Positions 1 to 12,000 of a stretch of DNA of 64,000 nucleotides are shown here, piece by piece (within the stretch, counting starts at the first letter, position 1; every line of letters starts with the position of its first letter). A program made the translations under genes and the position numbers. The notes below the pieces were generated by a model. That model ran no database searches. It was not told the origin of the DNA and saw nothing but the letters and a program-made list of their open reading frames with translations. Source of the stretch: Acholoe squamosa (Eukaryota; Annelida; Polychaeta; Phyllodocida; Polynoidae). The DNA lies in the NCBI GenBank assembly GCA_949317995.1, contig OX439036.1:29396354-29460353 (forward strand), given 5' to 3'.

Positions 1-802
1 GTACCCTCCTAACCACTCCTTCAAGTATCATTATTATTCTACGATCATCAATTTCCTCCGCCACCTCATCCACAGAGGTACAGTCGTGTTACTAAATTTA
101 TGTGCTGCTGCCTCTGTCCACCGCACTGGCTGACCTCTGTCAATAGGATCTAAAGGTGGGTACACCTGAGAACCCCCATCTGCAGCCCCACCCCTCCTGG
201 TGTCGTCATCGCCGACAGAAGGCCTCTCTACCTGTGCACTCAGGTAGGCAAGCTCCCCCTATCTAGATAGCCCGTGTGGCAGCTGCTCGGTCATCGTGAC
301 GTCAGCACATCATTCTAGATGACAGTGCAGATTGCCGGTGCGGCAAGATAAAGAAGGGAACAGGATCAGGGACATAATGAGATGACACTTTATCTCCTAG
401 AAGGCCACAATCCACATCAATTATGGAAAAGAGTCAATCGCATGTGTAAACACATTTCAAAACAGAAACATACAATTTCAGTTGTGTGTTTCTATTGACA
501 ACCGTCTATTTTTATAATATCTTGGTTGTTTGTTTCATCTTGGTTTTATGGCTATATTTAGCCTACTGACCATGAGCAGTTGCCAGCTAGAGCAAGGGTC
601 CTGGCGAGCAAAGAAAACAATAGAAATGATCGTATGAGTAGCAACTGTTATAATAATGTGGACCCTTATCAAATTTTCCATGCATTTGTCAAGTGACTGG
701 TCATATCGATTTCTGTGATTTTGGGTGCTTTTTCTGGATATTCCAATTCCGATACCTGTCGATATTGCATGCCATGATGCATGGATCATGACTTTGTATG
801 GC
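1..802. other. Intergenic or intronic spacer
   Basis: No exon could be supported here. The one regulatory-looking word is a perfect TGACGTCA (cAMP-response element type) at 298-305. The short open frames have no recognisable domain and lack plausible flanking splice sites. Confidence 0.5.
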
Positions 803-861
803 GTGCCTGATATGCATGGATATCAGGCACCCAGTCCCTGTTATCCATGGATATCAGGCAC
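803..861. repeat. 11-bp inverted repeat plus 16-bp direct repeat
   Basis: A perfect 11-base inverted repeat (gtgcctgatat at 803-813, its complement at 820-830) surrounds a 6-base spacer. The 16-base word catggatatcaggcac at 815-830 recurs exactly at 846-861. The arrangement could be a decayed palindromic element or a local duplication. No function can be assigned. Confidence 0.75.
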
Positions 862-889
862 ACCTTACATGTCATATGTCAGATGTTAA

Positions 890-965
890 AACCTACAAGA
901 GTTTCATTGCCAGAGGTAGGGTTCGAACCCATACCCTACTGATCCCAAATCCAACTCCCTATGCA
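890..965 (-). repeat. Probable remnant of a tRNA-derived SINE
   Basis: Reading the minus strand, the word ggttcgaaccc (920-930) matches the RNA polymerase III B box as used in tRNA-derived SINEs. No intact A box is recognisable at the expected spacing and no cloverleaf can be folded, so this is at best a fragment. Confidence 0.3.
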
Positions 966-1019
966 GTGAAAAGAAAAAGGTCCCAGAATAGTTTCCAAGA
1001 TATATAATCTTGAAGTCTG

Positions 1020-1322
1020 CACTGCAAAAAAGGTGTTTAAAGATACACACCAAATTTTCTCAACACCCGCATTTAAACACCTAAACACTTGAAGTGTTTA
1101 GGTGTTTAGCTTTTGCACACTTGTACTTAAACATCTAAACACTGAAGTGTTTAAGTGTTTAGCATTTAAACACTTGGTTGAACACTTTGTAGTTAAACAC
1201 GTTTAAAATTGAACGCGTTTAGCACTAAAGAAGCGTTTAGAAAAGTGGGACAAATAAGTGTTTAAACAAGTGTTTAAGTCTTAAACACTGGTGTTCAATC
1301 CCTAAACACTGTTTTTACAGTG
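1020..1322. mobile_element. MITE-like element with CACTGYAAAAA ends
   Basis: The left end (cactgcaaaaaaggtgttta) and the complement of the right end (cactgtaaaaacagtgttta) match at 17 of 20 positions, giving a 303-base non-coding element with terminal inverted repeats. The inside is packed with gtgttta/taaacac words. It includes a perfect 17-base inverted repeat (1074-1090 with 1092-1108) separated by a single base. No convincing target duplication flanks it, so the superfamily is undetermined. Confidence 0.65.
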
Positions 1323-1400
1323 TGAGTGACTTTGTCATAGGATTACATAGTGTTAGCACAAATGTTTAGAGAAAGATGTCTTAGAGTAACTAAATATCTC

Positions 1401-1435
1401 ACCAGTAACATTACATAGCTTGTAATGTTACTGGT
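1401..1435. repeat. Perfect 15-bp hairpin with 5-nt loop
   Basis: accagtaacattaca (1401-1415) is exactly complementary to 1421-1435 across the loop tagct. No T run or coding gene lies alongside, so there is no reason to call it a terminator. It may be a repeat end. Confidence 0.8.
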
Positions 1436-1563
1436 CCAAAAATAGTATTTTGAACATATGGTCCCAGGCATATTTGAAAGGTTTTTGGCATTTTAAGCAA
1501 AAAAATAATAAATAGTGTGCAGTGGTGTATGTGTAGAGCCTTCAACACTGGGTTCTTAGACAT

Positions 1564-1780
1564 GGCCTGTTGGTCTAGTGGTAAGATCTTCAACTTCTGA
1601 TCTGAAGGTTGGGTGTTCAAGACTCAGCCAGGGCCAGGTTTTACCTGTGTTGACTTGGTGTACTGTGGGGCTACTCACACTACTATGGCAGGCTTCTAGT
1701 CCCATGGGGAGGTGAATGATTTCTTTTTCAAATTGAATTTATTGATATTTTATTGATTAATCATTTAATAAAATAAGTAG
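1564..1780 (+). mobile_element. tRNA-derived SINE
   Basis: The head (about 1564-1635) looks like a decayed tRNA gene. The word tggtctagtgg matches the polymerase III A box (TRGYNNARNGG type), and ggtgttcaagactc, about 35 bases further on, matches the B box. The anticodon arm no longer folds with a 7-base loop, so it is not a working tRNA. A non-tRNA body follows, then an AT-rich tail rich in taat words, which is the usual SINE layout of head, body and tail. The parent tRNA could be an Arg or Pro type; I cannot decide which. Confidence 0.65.
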
Positions 1781-2422
1781 TCAATGACGAGTCACATGTT
1801 AGGCATTGATTACTTGTTCACTATAGTAGTTCAGTCGAATGTTTGTTTCTATGTGGCAGGTCCACATTATCTTTTTGTTGAATCGGCAAGCAGAAACGGT
1901 ACTGATATTTATATCTTCAGGTCTTTAATGGTCCAATCTGAAAGCCTCCGTGGCTCTTACATAAAGGATTAATGTCATTCTCTGTCCTAGTATGTTTTTG
2001 ATTTTTTTTCTATTACTGTATGTATACAATTGGGAGATTGCACAGTTTACCTCAAATACCCAAAGGGCGTTGCATTCATAGTAGAGCGTCATGCTCACCT
2101 CACTGCATGATTTATGGAGGGACGTGTTCAGGATCTATGTCAAGGTGACATGACCTTGACGGCCCAAAGATAAATTGGTCATTTTGTTCGCAAAAACCTG
2201 CGGGTAATGGAGTGATTGTCCATGAAATATCCCACCTTGCCCCACCTACTCAACAGCTTTCTTATAAATACCGAGGTATTGTGTTGAATATGCTGCCCCG
2301 TGGGCTTTGAAAGTAGGGATTACGTATGATCTGATGTTCACACATTATTCATTTTTGTCTATTACAAGGACCTGTTACATGTATATGTATCCTAGGGATA
2401 TACATATGTGTTCTACTCTCTA

Positions 2423-2458
2423 TTTATTCTGTACATAGAATTTATTCTGTACATAGAA
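2423..2458. repeat. Perfect tandem duplication of 18 bp
   Basis: The 18-base unit tttattctgtacatagaa occurs twice head to tail with no mismatch, which indicates a recent local duplication such as replication slippage. Confidence 0.9.
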
Positions 2459-5400
2459 TATATTTGGCATAAACATAAAACGAAAAAAAGTCCAACTTTC
2501 TGTATTCACCAATTTTCCAGATCTTGTACGGTCTGCTTTAAATACCCAAAAGGTTGAAAAGGATCCTCACATAAAACCAAACGTTGACAGATGGTGGTGA
2601 ACACACGTCTTCTGTTCAGATTATCATGTTTGCCAAATTTCTGTAAATGGATGAATCCAAACACTACGCCATGGCCAAACAGCAAGCGGTGTGCCATCCC
2701 ATCATAGTTTAAGGACCAACCTATGCGCTAGAAAGGTGATGGTGAGGGCGAGCGAGTTTCATTGTCATGTAATATATAATACATGTGTTGCATGTGAGTC
2801 TCTCTCACCTCACTTACTAGGAGTGGTAGGCAGTGTTTTGTGTTTTGGTCATACATATTCATGGTGCCATGACGTTCAAGCCACGGGCTGGTTTTAGAGA
2901 GTGGCGTGGGTCCTTGACAATAGACACTGGGGGCGCCGGGCCCTGAGACTTATCGCCTTCCATCTGGATGGAGTGAACCAGTCCCTGTTTATTTCACTGA
3001 GTGAGAGAGTGCCCCCAGCAGCATCAAGGATGGCCCAACCTAAACACACTCCCCTAAATATGTGTTCATTATGTGCATTATACATACACGTTGTATTTAG
3101 GTACACGATTATAGGTCCAGTCGCCCCTAGTCAGAACGTGAAAAAAATCTGGAAACATATCCAGGCCATAAGTTTCATACACACTGAAAAGAAACAGCTC
3201 ATACAAAAAGTGGGATAATTTTAAGTGGAACTCAATGAAGATAATAACCTTATATTGGTCCTTCAATGAGTACAATAGTAGCGCCTTGGTCACCCCAGGG
3301 TAGAATAGCTAATTACTTGTAAACTGTGCTGTCAGCCAAACTATTACTAGTAGTCAGGAATCTTTGTACTTCTCTCTTTTTTTTCTGCTAAATTTGAGAA
3401 AAAACGATGGATTTCAGAGGGATATACATGCGACTCTCTTATGAATTTAAGATGTGAACATACCTCCATTCAGCAGCAAAGTGCTGTTGATCAGATCCCT
3501 GGTGGAAATGTAAATACTGTGTCCTAAAAGATCAAATATTGTGCTCAGAACTCTGCTTTTGTACTATCCCTGCTTGGGGATGATATTTGATTGTCACCAT
3601 TTCTATATCCACTCCATGAGACAGTGGGATTGTAAATCATTTATCTCTTTCAGCTTTATATAACTATCATCACACGATATGCATCAGATTGCTTTTGGTG
3701 ATCACTCTCTTCCCATATCTCATTCTCTCAAACAGGATACTCCTGGAATAACCAAATGTCACTTATCTTGCTGAAAACAATCCTGCTAGCCACACCCCCA
3801 TATTGACAATCGGAGATTATGAAATCAGACAACCAGTCCTGCGGCTAAATACATATATGCATAGTTTGTAAATATATCACTGTGCAATTGTCTATAGCCT
3901 ATTAACTTTTTTGCTATGCATTCATTAATAGCAATGCTATGGGTCAGTTGGGTGCCATAGCAAATGAGCACAAGCCATTTTTGCCTGTTATAGTGTTTTA
4001 GCCAGGGTTTGGGGTGGGGTTTGGGGTAAGACCCAATACAGATAGTGATGTGGAACAACTACCATTTGCTAATCCCAATGGCAGTATCGCCATAGATTTA
4101 AAATGTACCTCGAACCTTTACTGGAATTTGAGGCACTGAGATATATTGTGAAAGGTATACACATGTACATGAGTGTATCTAATACATAGGTGTATAGATG
4201 TGTGACAGGGACATAGAATATAAACTTGTTGTGTTCGACCTGGGTAGGGACAGCTATCACCTGCAGGCAGAAGTGACCTCTGCTCGTCCTGGTCGTCAGG
4301 ACAATCATACGGGGCCACGCTGACACGGTTTTCATGGGATTGTCATGACGCTACCATGTAGACCTTACCCACACGTGCTCGCTCCGCCCCGACTCCTCTC
4401 TCCTCCAGGCAGTCACCACTTAGTTCCACACTCGTTTAGCACACGGTACTGCCTCAGGTAACATTGAAGGCCTGTGGAGTAATGATGATAGGCCAACCCT
4501 GGAGAGACCATAGGGCTAATTTGAAAACGATACCTTTGCATGTAAGCACCAGGAATGTCGGCGGCATGTATAGTGGTTTGCTTGTCCATATCATGTTAGA
4601 CCCCGGACGATGCCGAACGGTGGTCAGCGTAGTGTATAACCATTATGTTGGGGGGGGGGGGGGTGCTTCACTTACTCAGGTCCTACCAGTGGCGCTGCCA
4701 GCATCCTATTTAGGTTTTTTAGGAGGAATCTAGACGGCATACCCTGAACATAATCATGTGAAGTTTAACACATGCCTGAGAGTTTAGTTCTGCTAAGACA
4801 ATCATACATGTTCGTCTTTACAATGCAGGTGGCGCTGGGTTTCTTTGGACACACATTGGACCACAGCTCTATATGGCGGATATCATCCATTCAGTATGCG
4901 TGGATCGTCACTTATATACAGTAAACTAAATTGGTACGTTTGCTAATTGATAACTGGCCTATGTTGTATAATCATGCTCTGAGGTCATCCGCCACCTTCA
5001 AGTATCCCACTCACGCCTATGTGACCTCAAGGGGGCATCTCGTCTAGCACACCAGGGGCTCCCCATGTGCGTCTATTGTGGATGTTGAGTGCCTTGGGAT
5101 CTACAAAATGCAGAGTAGCATATAAACGCCATTTGCGATAACGAAATTTGTAACTGATTCTCACATAAGCGCCAGATGCCTCCCTTTCCATTAGTGTGGG
5201 TGGCTCTAGAATAGTCGCATTGGACTTGCAAGGTTCTTGTTCTCTGATTTGTCCTACAAAGAAAACACTACCCAAAACGTCATCAACCATATTTCCCCTG
5301 AGGACCCAGCATATATTTCATCTTGAGTTCTATGAAACAAGCCATTTTATATTCATATTGACTATACTTAATTGTTTTTAACAAAGATTAGAACTCACAA

Positions 5401-5723
5401 TTACAGTAGCAACAGTCTAATCGACTTTGCCGAAATCGATGTTAGGCGAAAATCTGCCATCAAAAAAGATCCAATGCATCTCCAAAACATCTAAGACTTC
5501 GAGAGAAAATACTACAGGCACTGAAATTTAGAAAGAAACAATGAGCAGGAGCGTAATGGAAAAAGGGAGAAAACATGTGTATTGATATTGGTAGGTGGAT
5601 TAGTTTATGCCTACATGTTTACAGAGGCAGGTAAAACTATAGGTTAGAGGGTAGGGTGGACAGGAGGTCGGTAGTGGTGTCACTCTCAGTGGTGGTGCTG
5701 GCTGTCACATACATAGCTGCACG

Positions 5724-5772
5724 CACGTGACACCAACACGACGTGACACCTCGCGTCACGCGCCTCCACGTG
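5724..5772. promoter_or_regulatory. Paired CACGTG E-boxes (candidate)
   Basis: Two perfect palindromic CACGTG words (5724-5729 and 5767-5772) lie 43 bases apart in a locally CpG-rich block, with several cgtgac words between them. CACGTG is bound by bHLH-zip factors such as USF, MITF and MYC. Binding here is only an inference from the words. Confidence 0.25.
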
Positions 5773-8009
5773 CCGCGATCAGTAGTCTGTACCTGAAGAC
5801 TGTGTGCATGGCCCCTGGAGTGGCTAGGTCCACGTTTAGGTAAAGGGCCTAGGGATGTGAGTGGCTGTGGTGGTATGCTCAACGTAAACAGCGCCTTGTC
5901 TCATCAGGGCGCGGGGTGGGCGCCATCCGACCCTTGCAGTTCCACGGGACGGGGCGCCAACCGTCCAATGTACTACCCATTATGGAGTGCCATCCGTGGA
6001 AAAATGAACAACAAGCGATTTTTTTCTACCTCAATTCTAAAGTCGCTCTGGCCCTGTTGATCCATATACCTGATAAATTATTGAGATCATAATTGGGAAT
6101 TTTGCCTGAACGTTCAGCACATTATCACACGCCTAATTTTGTGATCATATCTACGAATAAACTATAAAGCTCGTCCACAGCTGCCCCATAGTTCCCTACT
6201 GAGGTTAGGGGGGAAGGCGCTGCAGTAGTCTAGATATGGGGAGACTGGTGGCAACCTAAGACGAGGATGGAGGCGGTTACATACACACTGCTCCTCCAAG
6301 GTAAACAGGGGAGGCGCGCGTCTCACTACACGCGCCCTGCACGACCTGCATACCTGCAAACACCATCCTTACTCAACCCTACATCAGCCCATCTCTGTCT
6401 TCACCACACTACAGGCTCCATCTTAGTCTCAACATTGTCAGAGGCTGTGATTCATCCTTACTTGTTGTTGCATTACCCCATTTTGGGGTGGATCACATGA
6501 TCTGGTTAGCACCCCCTATCCATTTACTTGATAGAATTCCAAAAGAATTGCTTTCTTTGTAATTATAAGCTTTGTAAGACAAAAGACCACACCCATAAAT
6601 CTTGTGACACATTTCTTACCAGGGTCTATTTCAAACACTGTTTCTATGAAGCAGAGTTAATAAGACAGGTAAAATAATGGAGAAACCTGCTTGATTTCAT
6701 AACAGAGACAAGTGGTAAACAATGGACACTTTGCACTGATGCTAACTGATACAACTGATCTAGGCAACCACCTCCACAAAAGATGGAAACATCAGGATCT
6801 TTGTCAATTTTCTACAGAAAACCAGCGCAATGAATACGGAAATGTCAGATGTAAAGTAGAAACTTCTGTGAAAATACGAAGAGTCACTTTCCTTTACATC
6901 AAGTGAAATAACCCAGAAACACCTATCTCATCATCATATAACATCCGCTCACTATGTGACAAGGAGTATTGCTCACGTCTTGCTGTCACGGGTGGCATGC
7001 TGTGTGTGAGTTGACAATGGATGCAGTGTGCGGTCATGTCTGCTGGAGGAAGGTAATGTGAGGGACACACCCCGTGTGTTGATGAACATGGGCACATTAC
7101 TGCCATCATTACACTCCTCCAGCACATAACCCTTGAGATTCTTACTCTGGAGGTCAGCCCTCCCCCTGCCACGTGTCTCCTGTCAGACACCTACTGCATG
7201 TACTACTACCCTGATCCAGGGAGCACTGATCATGTTTACCATTCCTGCCTCTCCCTCTACCCTACCCGCCCCCATTATGTCCACTAGCTATTTATCCTAG
7301 CCTCAAATTCTCAAATTCATGTTGCAAAGTCCCCTTATCTCAGTTTCATGGTTTTGTGCATTAACTAGCACTTATCCTGAGCCTACATTTAAATAAATGA
7401 AGTACACATAGCTCCAAACGATAGTCAGTTAAATTTCTACAATCTACTGTCTCAGTATGCAGGTTATATCAATCTACATTATCGCAAACTCCTGTAATCT
7501 ACGTAGATACCCCAAGAAGTGTATAGGTTACATGTGCAAGCTGTGAGGAAACTGTTCCCCCTGCGACCTTTCCGTAATTAAAGGTCTATGTCATGCAACA
7601 ACACCAAGGCTGCCCCACTCTACAGACATTAAAGTGTATACCTGCTAGCGTATCAATAATCAATGAGTAGGTTTTCATGCGTTGCTGTTTTCCCCACCCT
7701 TTCCTTGGCACGGAGCAGGCCGTTTCTTTGGCAGGCGGCCTTTCACATTTCCACTTAACTATAAGTGCGGTCGTATCACCTTTGGAGGGTTGATGCAGTG
7801 CAGAACCCTACTTCAGGTCTGAATAAAGACTCAAGGATTCAAATAAAAAGTAATCCCACAGCTCTTTACCTACAACGCTAGTGCGTACATTTTCTCTTTG
7901 GACGTTTGGGAATCTAAAAGGAAAGGGAGTAAAACTCAAGTTGCTTCGAATGAAAGTCCAAACTAGATATACGCATGTAGTCCTCTGACTAGGGAAAAAA
8001 GTAAACTCT

Positions 8010-8024
8010 ATGTATGTATGTATG

Positions 8025-8103
<79 letters not shown>

Positions 8104-8110
8104 TATATAC
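8010..8110. repeat. Compound microsatellite (TGTA)n-(TA)n-(CA)n
   Basis: A short tgta run leads into about 60 bases of nearly pure alternating TA, then a short CA run. Open frames crossing it encode only alternating Tyr-Ile and are artefacts of the repeat. Confidence 0.95.
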
Positions 8111-8887
8111 ACGTGTTCCATGGCATTCAGAGTTTTTACAAATGGGGGGAGAGGTGGTCTCCCTACTGCCAGTCCACCAATCACGAGGAAGTAGTCTTTC
8201 CCCTTAGGCTGATTGAAGAGTGGGTCAGTGAATGAGTGCAGCACTGGTCCCTCTCCGTCGTTGACTGCTTGACCTCGAGTCGCTAACTCGCCATGAGCAG
8301 CTCATGGACTTTGTTTGGCACGTGTCGTGCTGTAACCACGGTTACTGTCACTTCATGGCCACAGTCAAGTGGCGGCTCCGTGCACTGACAATAGTTTGGT
8401 CTGGGTTAGGTAGGTCTTCCGTCCTCTGTGTCTTGTCTTTTACCAGGAGATGAGGAAGGGTTGGTTGAGGGGATGCAGCTTAGTCAGTGCGAGTCTGGGG
8501 GAGGGTTGTTTTATGTGGGGCCCGGGACTTCATACAGTTATTATCGCATGCATGCACTAAACTCCCAATAAATATTCTAATACTTTCACACGTTGAAAAT
8601 GTTATCTATCTGCTGACCGCTGCGATACACAACTCTCAGATCATTACAAATGTTCACTGCACTGTCATGAGAAACATGATTAAAATTGTTAAAATGGAAT
8701 GTTGTCTCGCAGTTGGAGCATATTTTTAAAGAGACAGTTGCACCCCCCCCCCCTCGGCGTTTTGGCCACACGTTCTGTTACAATTTTCATACACCCCTTT
8801 GTAATCTTGGAAAGCAGACCTATACACATACAGGACAAGGACCCACCTATGAACCGGCTCTTTTGAAAAGAGAGTCATTTGGTAACT
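8111..8887. other. Gene-free stretch
   Basis: No exon recognised. It contains an 11-base C run near 8743 and otherwise unremarkable mixed sequence. Confidence 0.45.
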
Positions 8888-9035
8888 GGACAAGTAGGGA
8901 TGCCACTCACTGATCCCCAAAAATTCGGAAATCCTCCTAATTTACTCAATGTACAATAGGAAATACCTTCAGCAATGAAAATAAAAAATTCGGAATTCCT
9001 AAAAAATTAGGAAAAGTGGCATCTCTGGGACAAGT
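8888..9035. mobile_element. hAT-like non-autonomous element with 8-bp target duplication
   Basis: The 8-base word ggacaagt flanks the element exactly (8888-8895 and 9028-9035). The body (8896-9027, 132 bases) has inverted ends agggatgccac on the left and, complemented, cagagatgccac on the right. An 8-base duplication and ends of the type (C)AGGG/(C)AGAG are characteristic of the hAT superfamily. The element is too short to encode anything and must have been moved in trans. Confidence 0.7.
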
Positions 9036-12000
9036 CAGTTCTTACAACCAAGACATCCTGTAGTACACACGTTTTCTTTGCATTTCAAGAGTCTAGGTTC
9101 GTTTTTGTCTCTAACATCGAGGTTGTATGTGTGTGTGTCTGAATTCAGTATTTCTCCTGGCCCTTTCTTGGAGTGTGTATACAGCTATGTAGGAGAGGTG
9201 TACGTCACTGTATATCATTCTGTCGTACACATGTATACATGCACGTGCACTTCCGCCTGTTAAAGGGCTGCCATCTGGAACCGGTGATTTACACTTGAGG
9301 ATTACAACATGGGATACAAAGGACGTAAAGACTGATTTATACAAGTTTATCCTCAAGTTTGTCCCCGAACTAGAATCCTTGTACTTGTCACTGTCTGTGG
9401 GGCCGAACCATAGGATGTTTGGGGAAAGATGGGAGGGTGGACTCGTGTCAGGCACGCGACTAACACCCCCTACTGACTGTAAGAAGGCATCTTTAGGCAC
9501 TATCTCTGCATCCCCCACTCCACCCTAGGGGTGTGACACTAGGAAGTCTGTCAGCAGTGTGTGCTTTTGTTGTTTCAATGCTCTTGGTGCTGCTTACATT
9601 GATGCCATTCAGTGCTAGGTCTACTGTCTTTACTCTAACCTGGACATCATCTACTGTCATCTCAGAATAAACTTGTCTAATCCCATGTCCGTCACAGCAG
9701 CAGCTTTAAACAACCTTAAGCTACACATCTGTATCAAACTGCATCATCTTCATATGATTACTGATGACTGACAATCTTTTATATTTAGAGTGGATGGTTT
9801 GCCCCAATATCTTGAACGATGTAAAACAGAAAACTGACATTTCCCACCCATCCTTTTATGAACTATAAAGAGTACTGAGCAGTGACTCCTTTTATATGTA
9901 AACTAATTAAGAAAAAAAAAGCCTCAAAGATAAAAAGAAAAGAAGAAAATGCACACAAAAAGCACATGAGTGAGGAGGAAATATCTCTCAGAATGAAAGT
10001 ACAAAATACTAAAACAGCACCTTTTGAACCGATCATAAGGTGCACCTTGCTTTCGTCTCATCCACCTTAAAGCGGATGTAGGCGTGCTCTGTGTTATATC
10101 TATGCTGTCAGAACACTAAGACACTAAGTCTTAATGGAAACAGCCGGGGTAGTTGACATGGTGAACTCAACTATCACAGGCTTCTTTATTCATAATCAAA
10201 ACAATTTCTTTAAAAATGTAGAAACCCCTATAAAAAGGTTCCTCACGTCGCATCGTCCTTGTGACTCAGTCTCGGCAAATAAACACACACGGGTTAAGTT
10301 TACATTATCCAAAACGGAAATCGGAGTGTGAACCTTGGGCACTACGTCACCACAGATATGTATACACAGTCCCCACTCTGAACATCTGAGTACAAGCCAA
10401 GGGAATTTGAGAAAGCTATACACATATACATTTAATACCAATGCTTAGGAAAAACAAGTCAATGTATGTCATAATCTACTGTACACAAGACTACTGAATA
10501 CATGTTTTCTAAATTGCCTTTGAGCATACTAGACATTCAAACATGTCTTCTTCAGAGGAATAGCCATCTTCCTGAGGTTCTGTGTGGAACCTTCATTTTT
10601 TTACAGATCGTTCCTTTTGTTTCCTTTCCGGTGGGGCAAAATATATTTTGCACCCAAGTGCTAGTCTAAACTGACCTTGGTGGCAATATATAAGTGATCC
10701 AGTGGGCGTAAAGGTACATGCGTCTACGACTCGTGATAACCAATGGTCCCTCTGGTCGTGATAACCATGGCAGTGGACGGTGGTCACTCTGGTCGCGATG
10801 GCCATCGGCCACCCAGGAGGCACACTAAATCCTTGTCACCTGGCCAGGTGGGCGCTGTGCCCACCTTTCCAGCATCCTCTGTCGTGTTTTGGGCCCAGGA
10901 ACTGGTCATACCCTTCCAGGTAACACCGTTCCCCCTGGCCCTGCTTCCCTTCCAACATTCATTGTCACGATTATATCATCAAACTCATATAAGCTGACTG
11001 GATAAGTGTCTGTCATGGAAGTTTTTTTAACTTCAAGTTAATTGTATAGTCAATGACGGGGTCGGGGTACTAGGGCTAAAACAAGGAAGTTGGTTCAATA
11101 CTCGGTTTTCAATACCACTCGATTGGTACCGGATACATACTTTTAATGTGTGAAAAGTGCAATTCATTAACTCTGGTGCTTTGATATTAGAAAGTGAGTC
11201 AGACGTACAATTCATCATCACCTACATCACGATCACATTTCGACAATGTATATCCGCAGACAGTAACATCCCTATGATCAATAGTCATAGTCCATTATGG
11301 CATCCTGTCTGATATCTGGTAGGAGGGGGCAGCAGCCAAGTGTGTCCAATCCTGGTATTTCTATGCTTTCAGCAGGTCAGAGATTAATTGATACAGAGCA
11401 GATTAATTGTAGTCATACTGATTGTGATATAAATATGAATGGTCTTTGGTCAGAGAGAGAGGAGGGTGGGTGTTCGTGGGGGAGGGGGACGTGAAGATTG
11501 CACTCTTTGAGACTTAGTTTGCCTGTTGGGGTTGTCTGGATCCCTATGAATATAATATGTAACATTAGCATCAAACAGGCGCTAAACATATATAGAAGAT
11601 GCAAGGTGGTCTTGACCTGCAACTGAGCTAAAGAGTGCAGAGGTGAGGGACATGACCCCTCTAGATGAAGTACCGGGAGCATCTAGTGTGTTGTTGTAAT
11701 ATTCTGCAAAGGCCGGTGTTATGTGATATGATGCTAGAGTGAACATATTGTGGTATATTGCTAAAATACAGCCCATAAACGGTTCACACACACTGTACGG
11801 GGGCCTTTGTGATGGTGAATGGCAGCACCATAGATCTGTGTGATAGCGGGGGTTACAAAACACTGATACCTGCTGTGGTGGTGTTTTATTTACATTTCAA
11901 TGTTAGTATGTTACCTATCTTTTATTGGTCGGCCCGTGCTACAAAAGTCACCAATATCGTTCCTTGGTGATTGGATCCAGGCGTTGGCGTTGATAACACA

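Larger units (their letters stand above)
1781..8009. other. Gene-free stretch
   Basis: No exon, RNA gene or intact mobile element was recognised. It holds a perfect 18-base tandem duplication at 2423-2458, a 14-base G run at 4650-4663 and two CACTGTG-like E-boxes of the CACGTG type at 5724 and 5767. The open frames are short and domain-free. Confidence 0.45.

Noticed and set aside
1564..1636. Functional tRNA gene
   Set aside because: A and B boxes are present, but the anticodon arm does not fold with a 7-base loop and a SINE body and AT-rich tail follow, so it is a retroposon head.
8008..8244. Open frames with Tyr-Ile repeats around the TA microsatellite
   Set aside because: They are direct translations of alternating TA on both strands.
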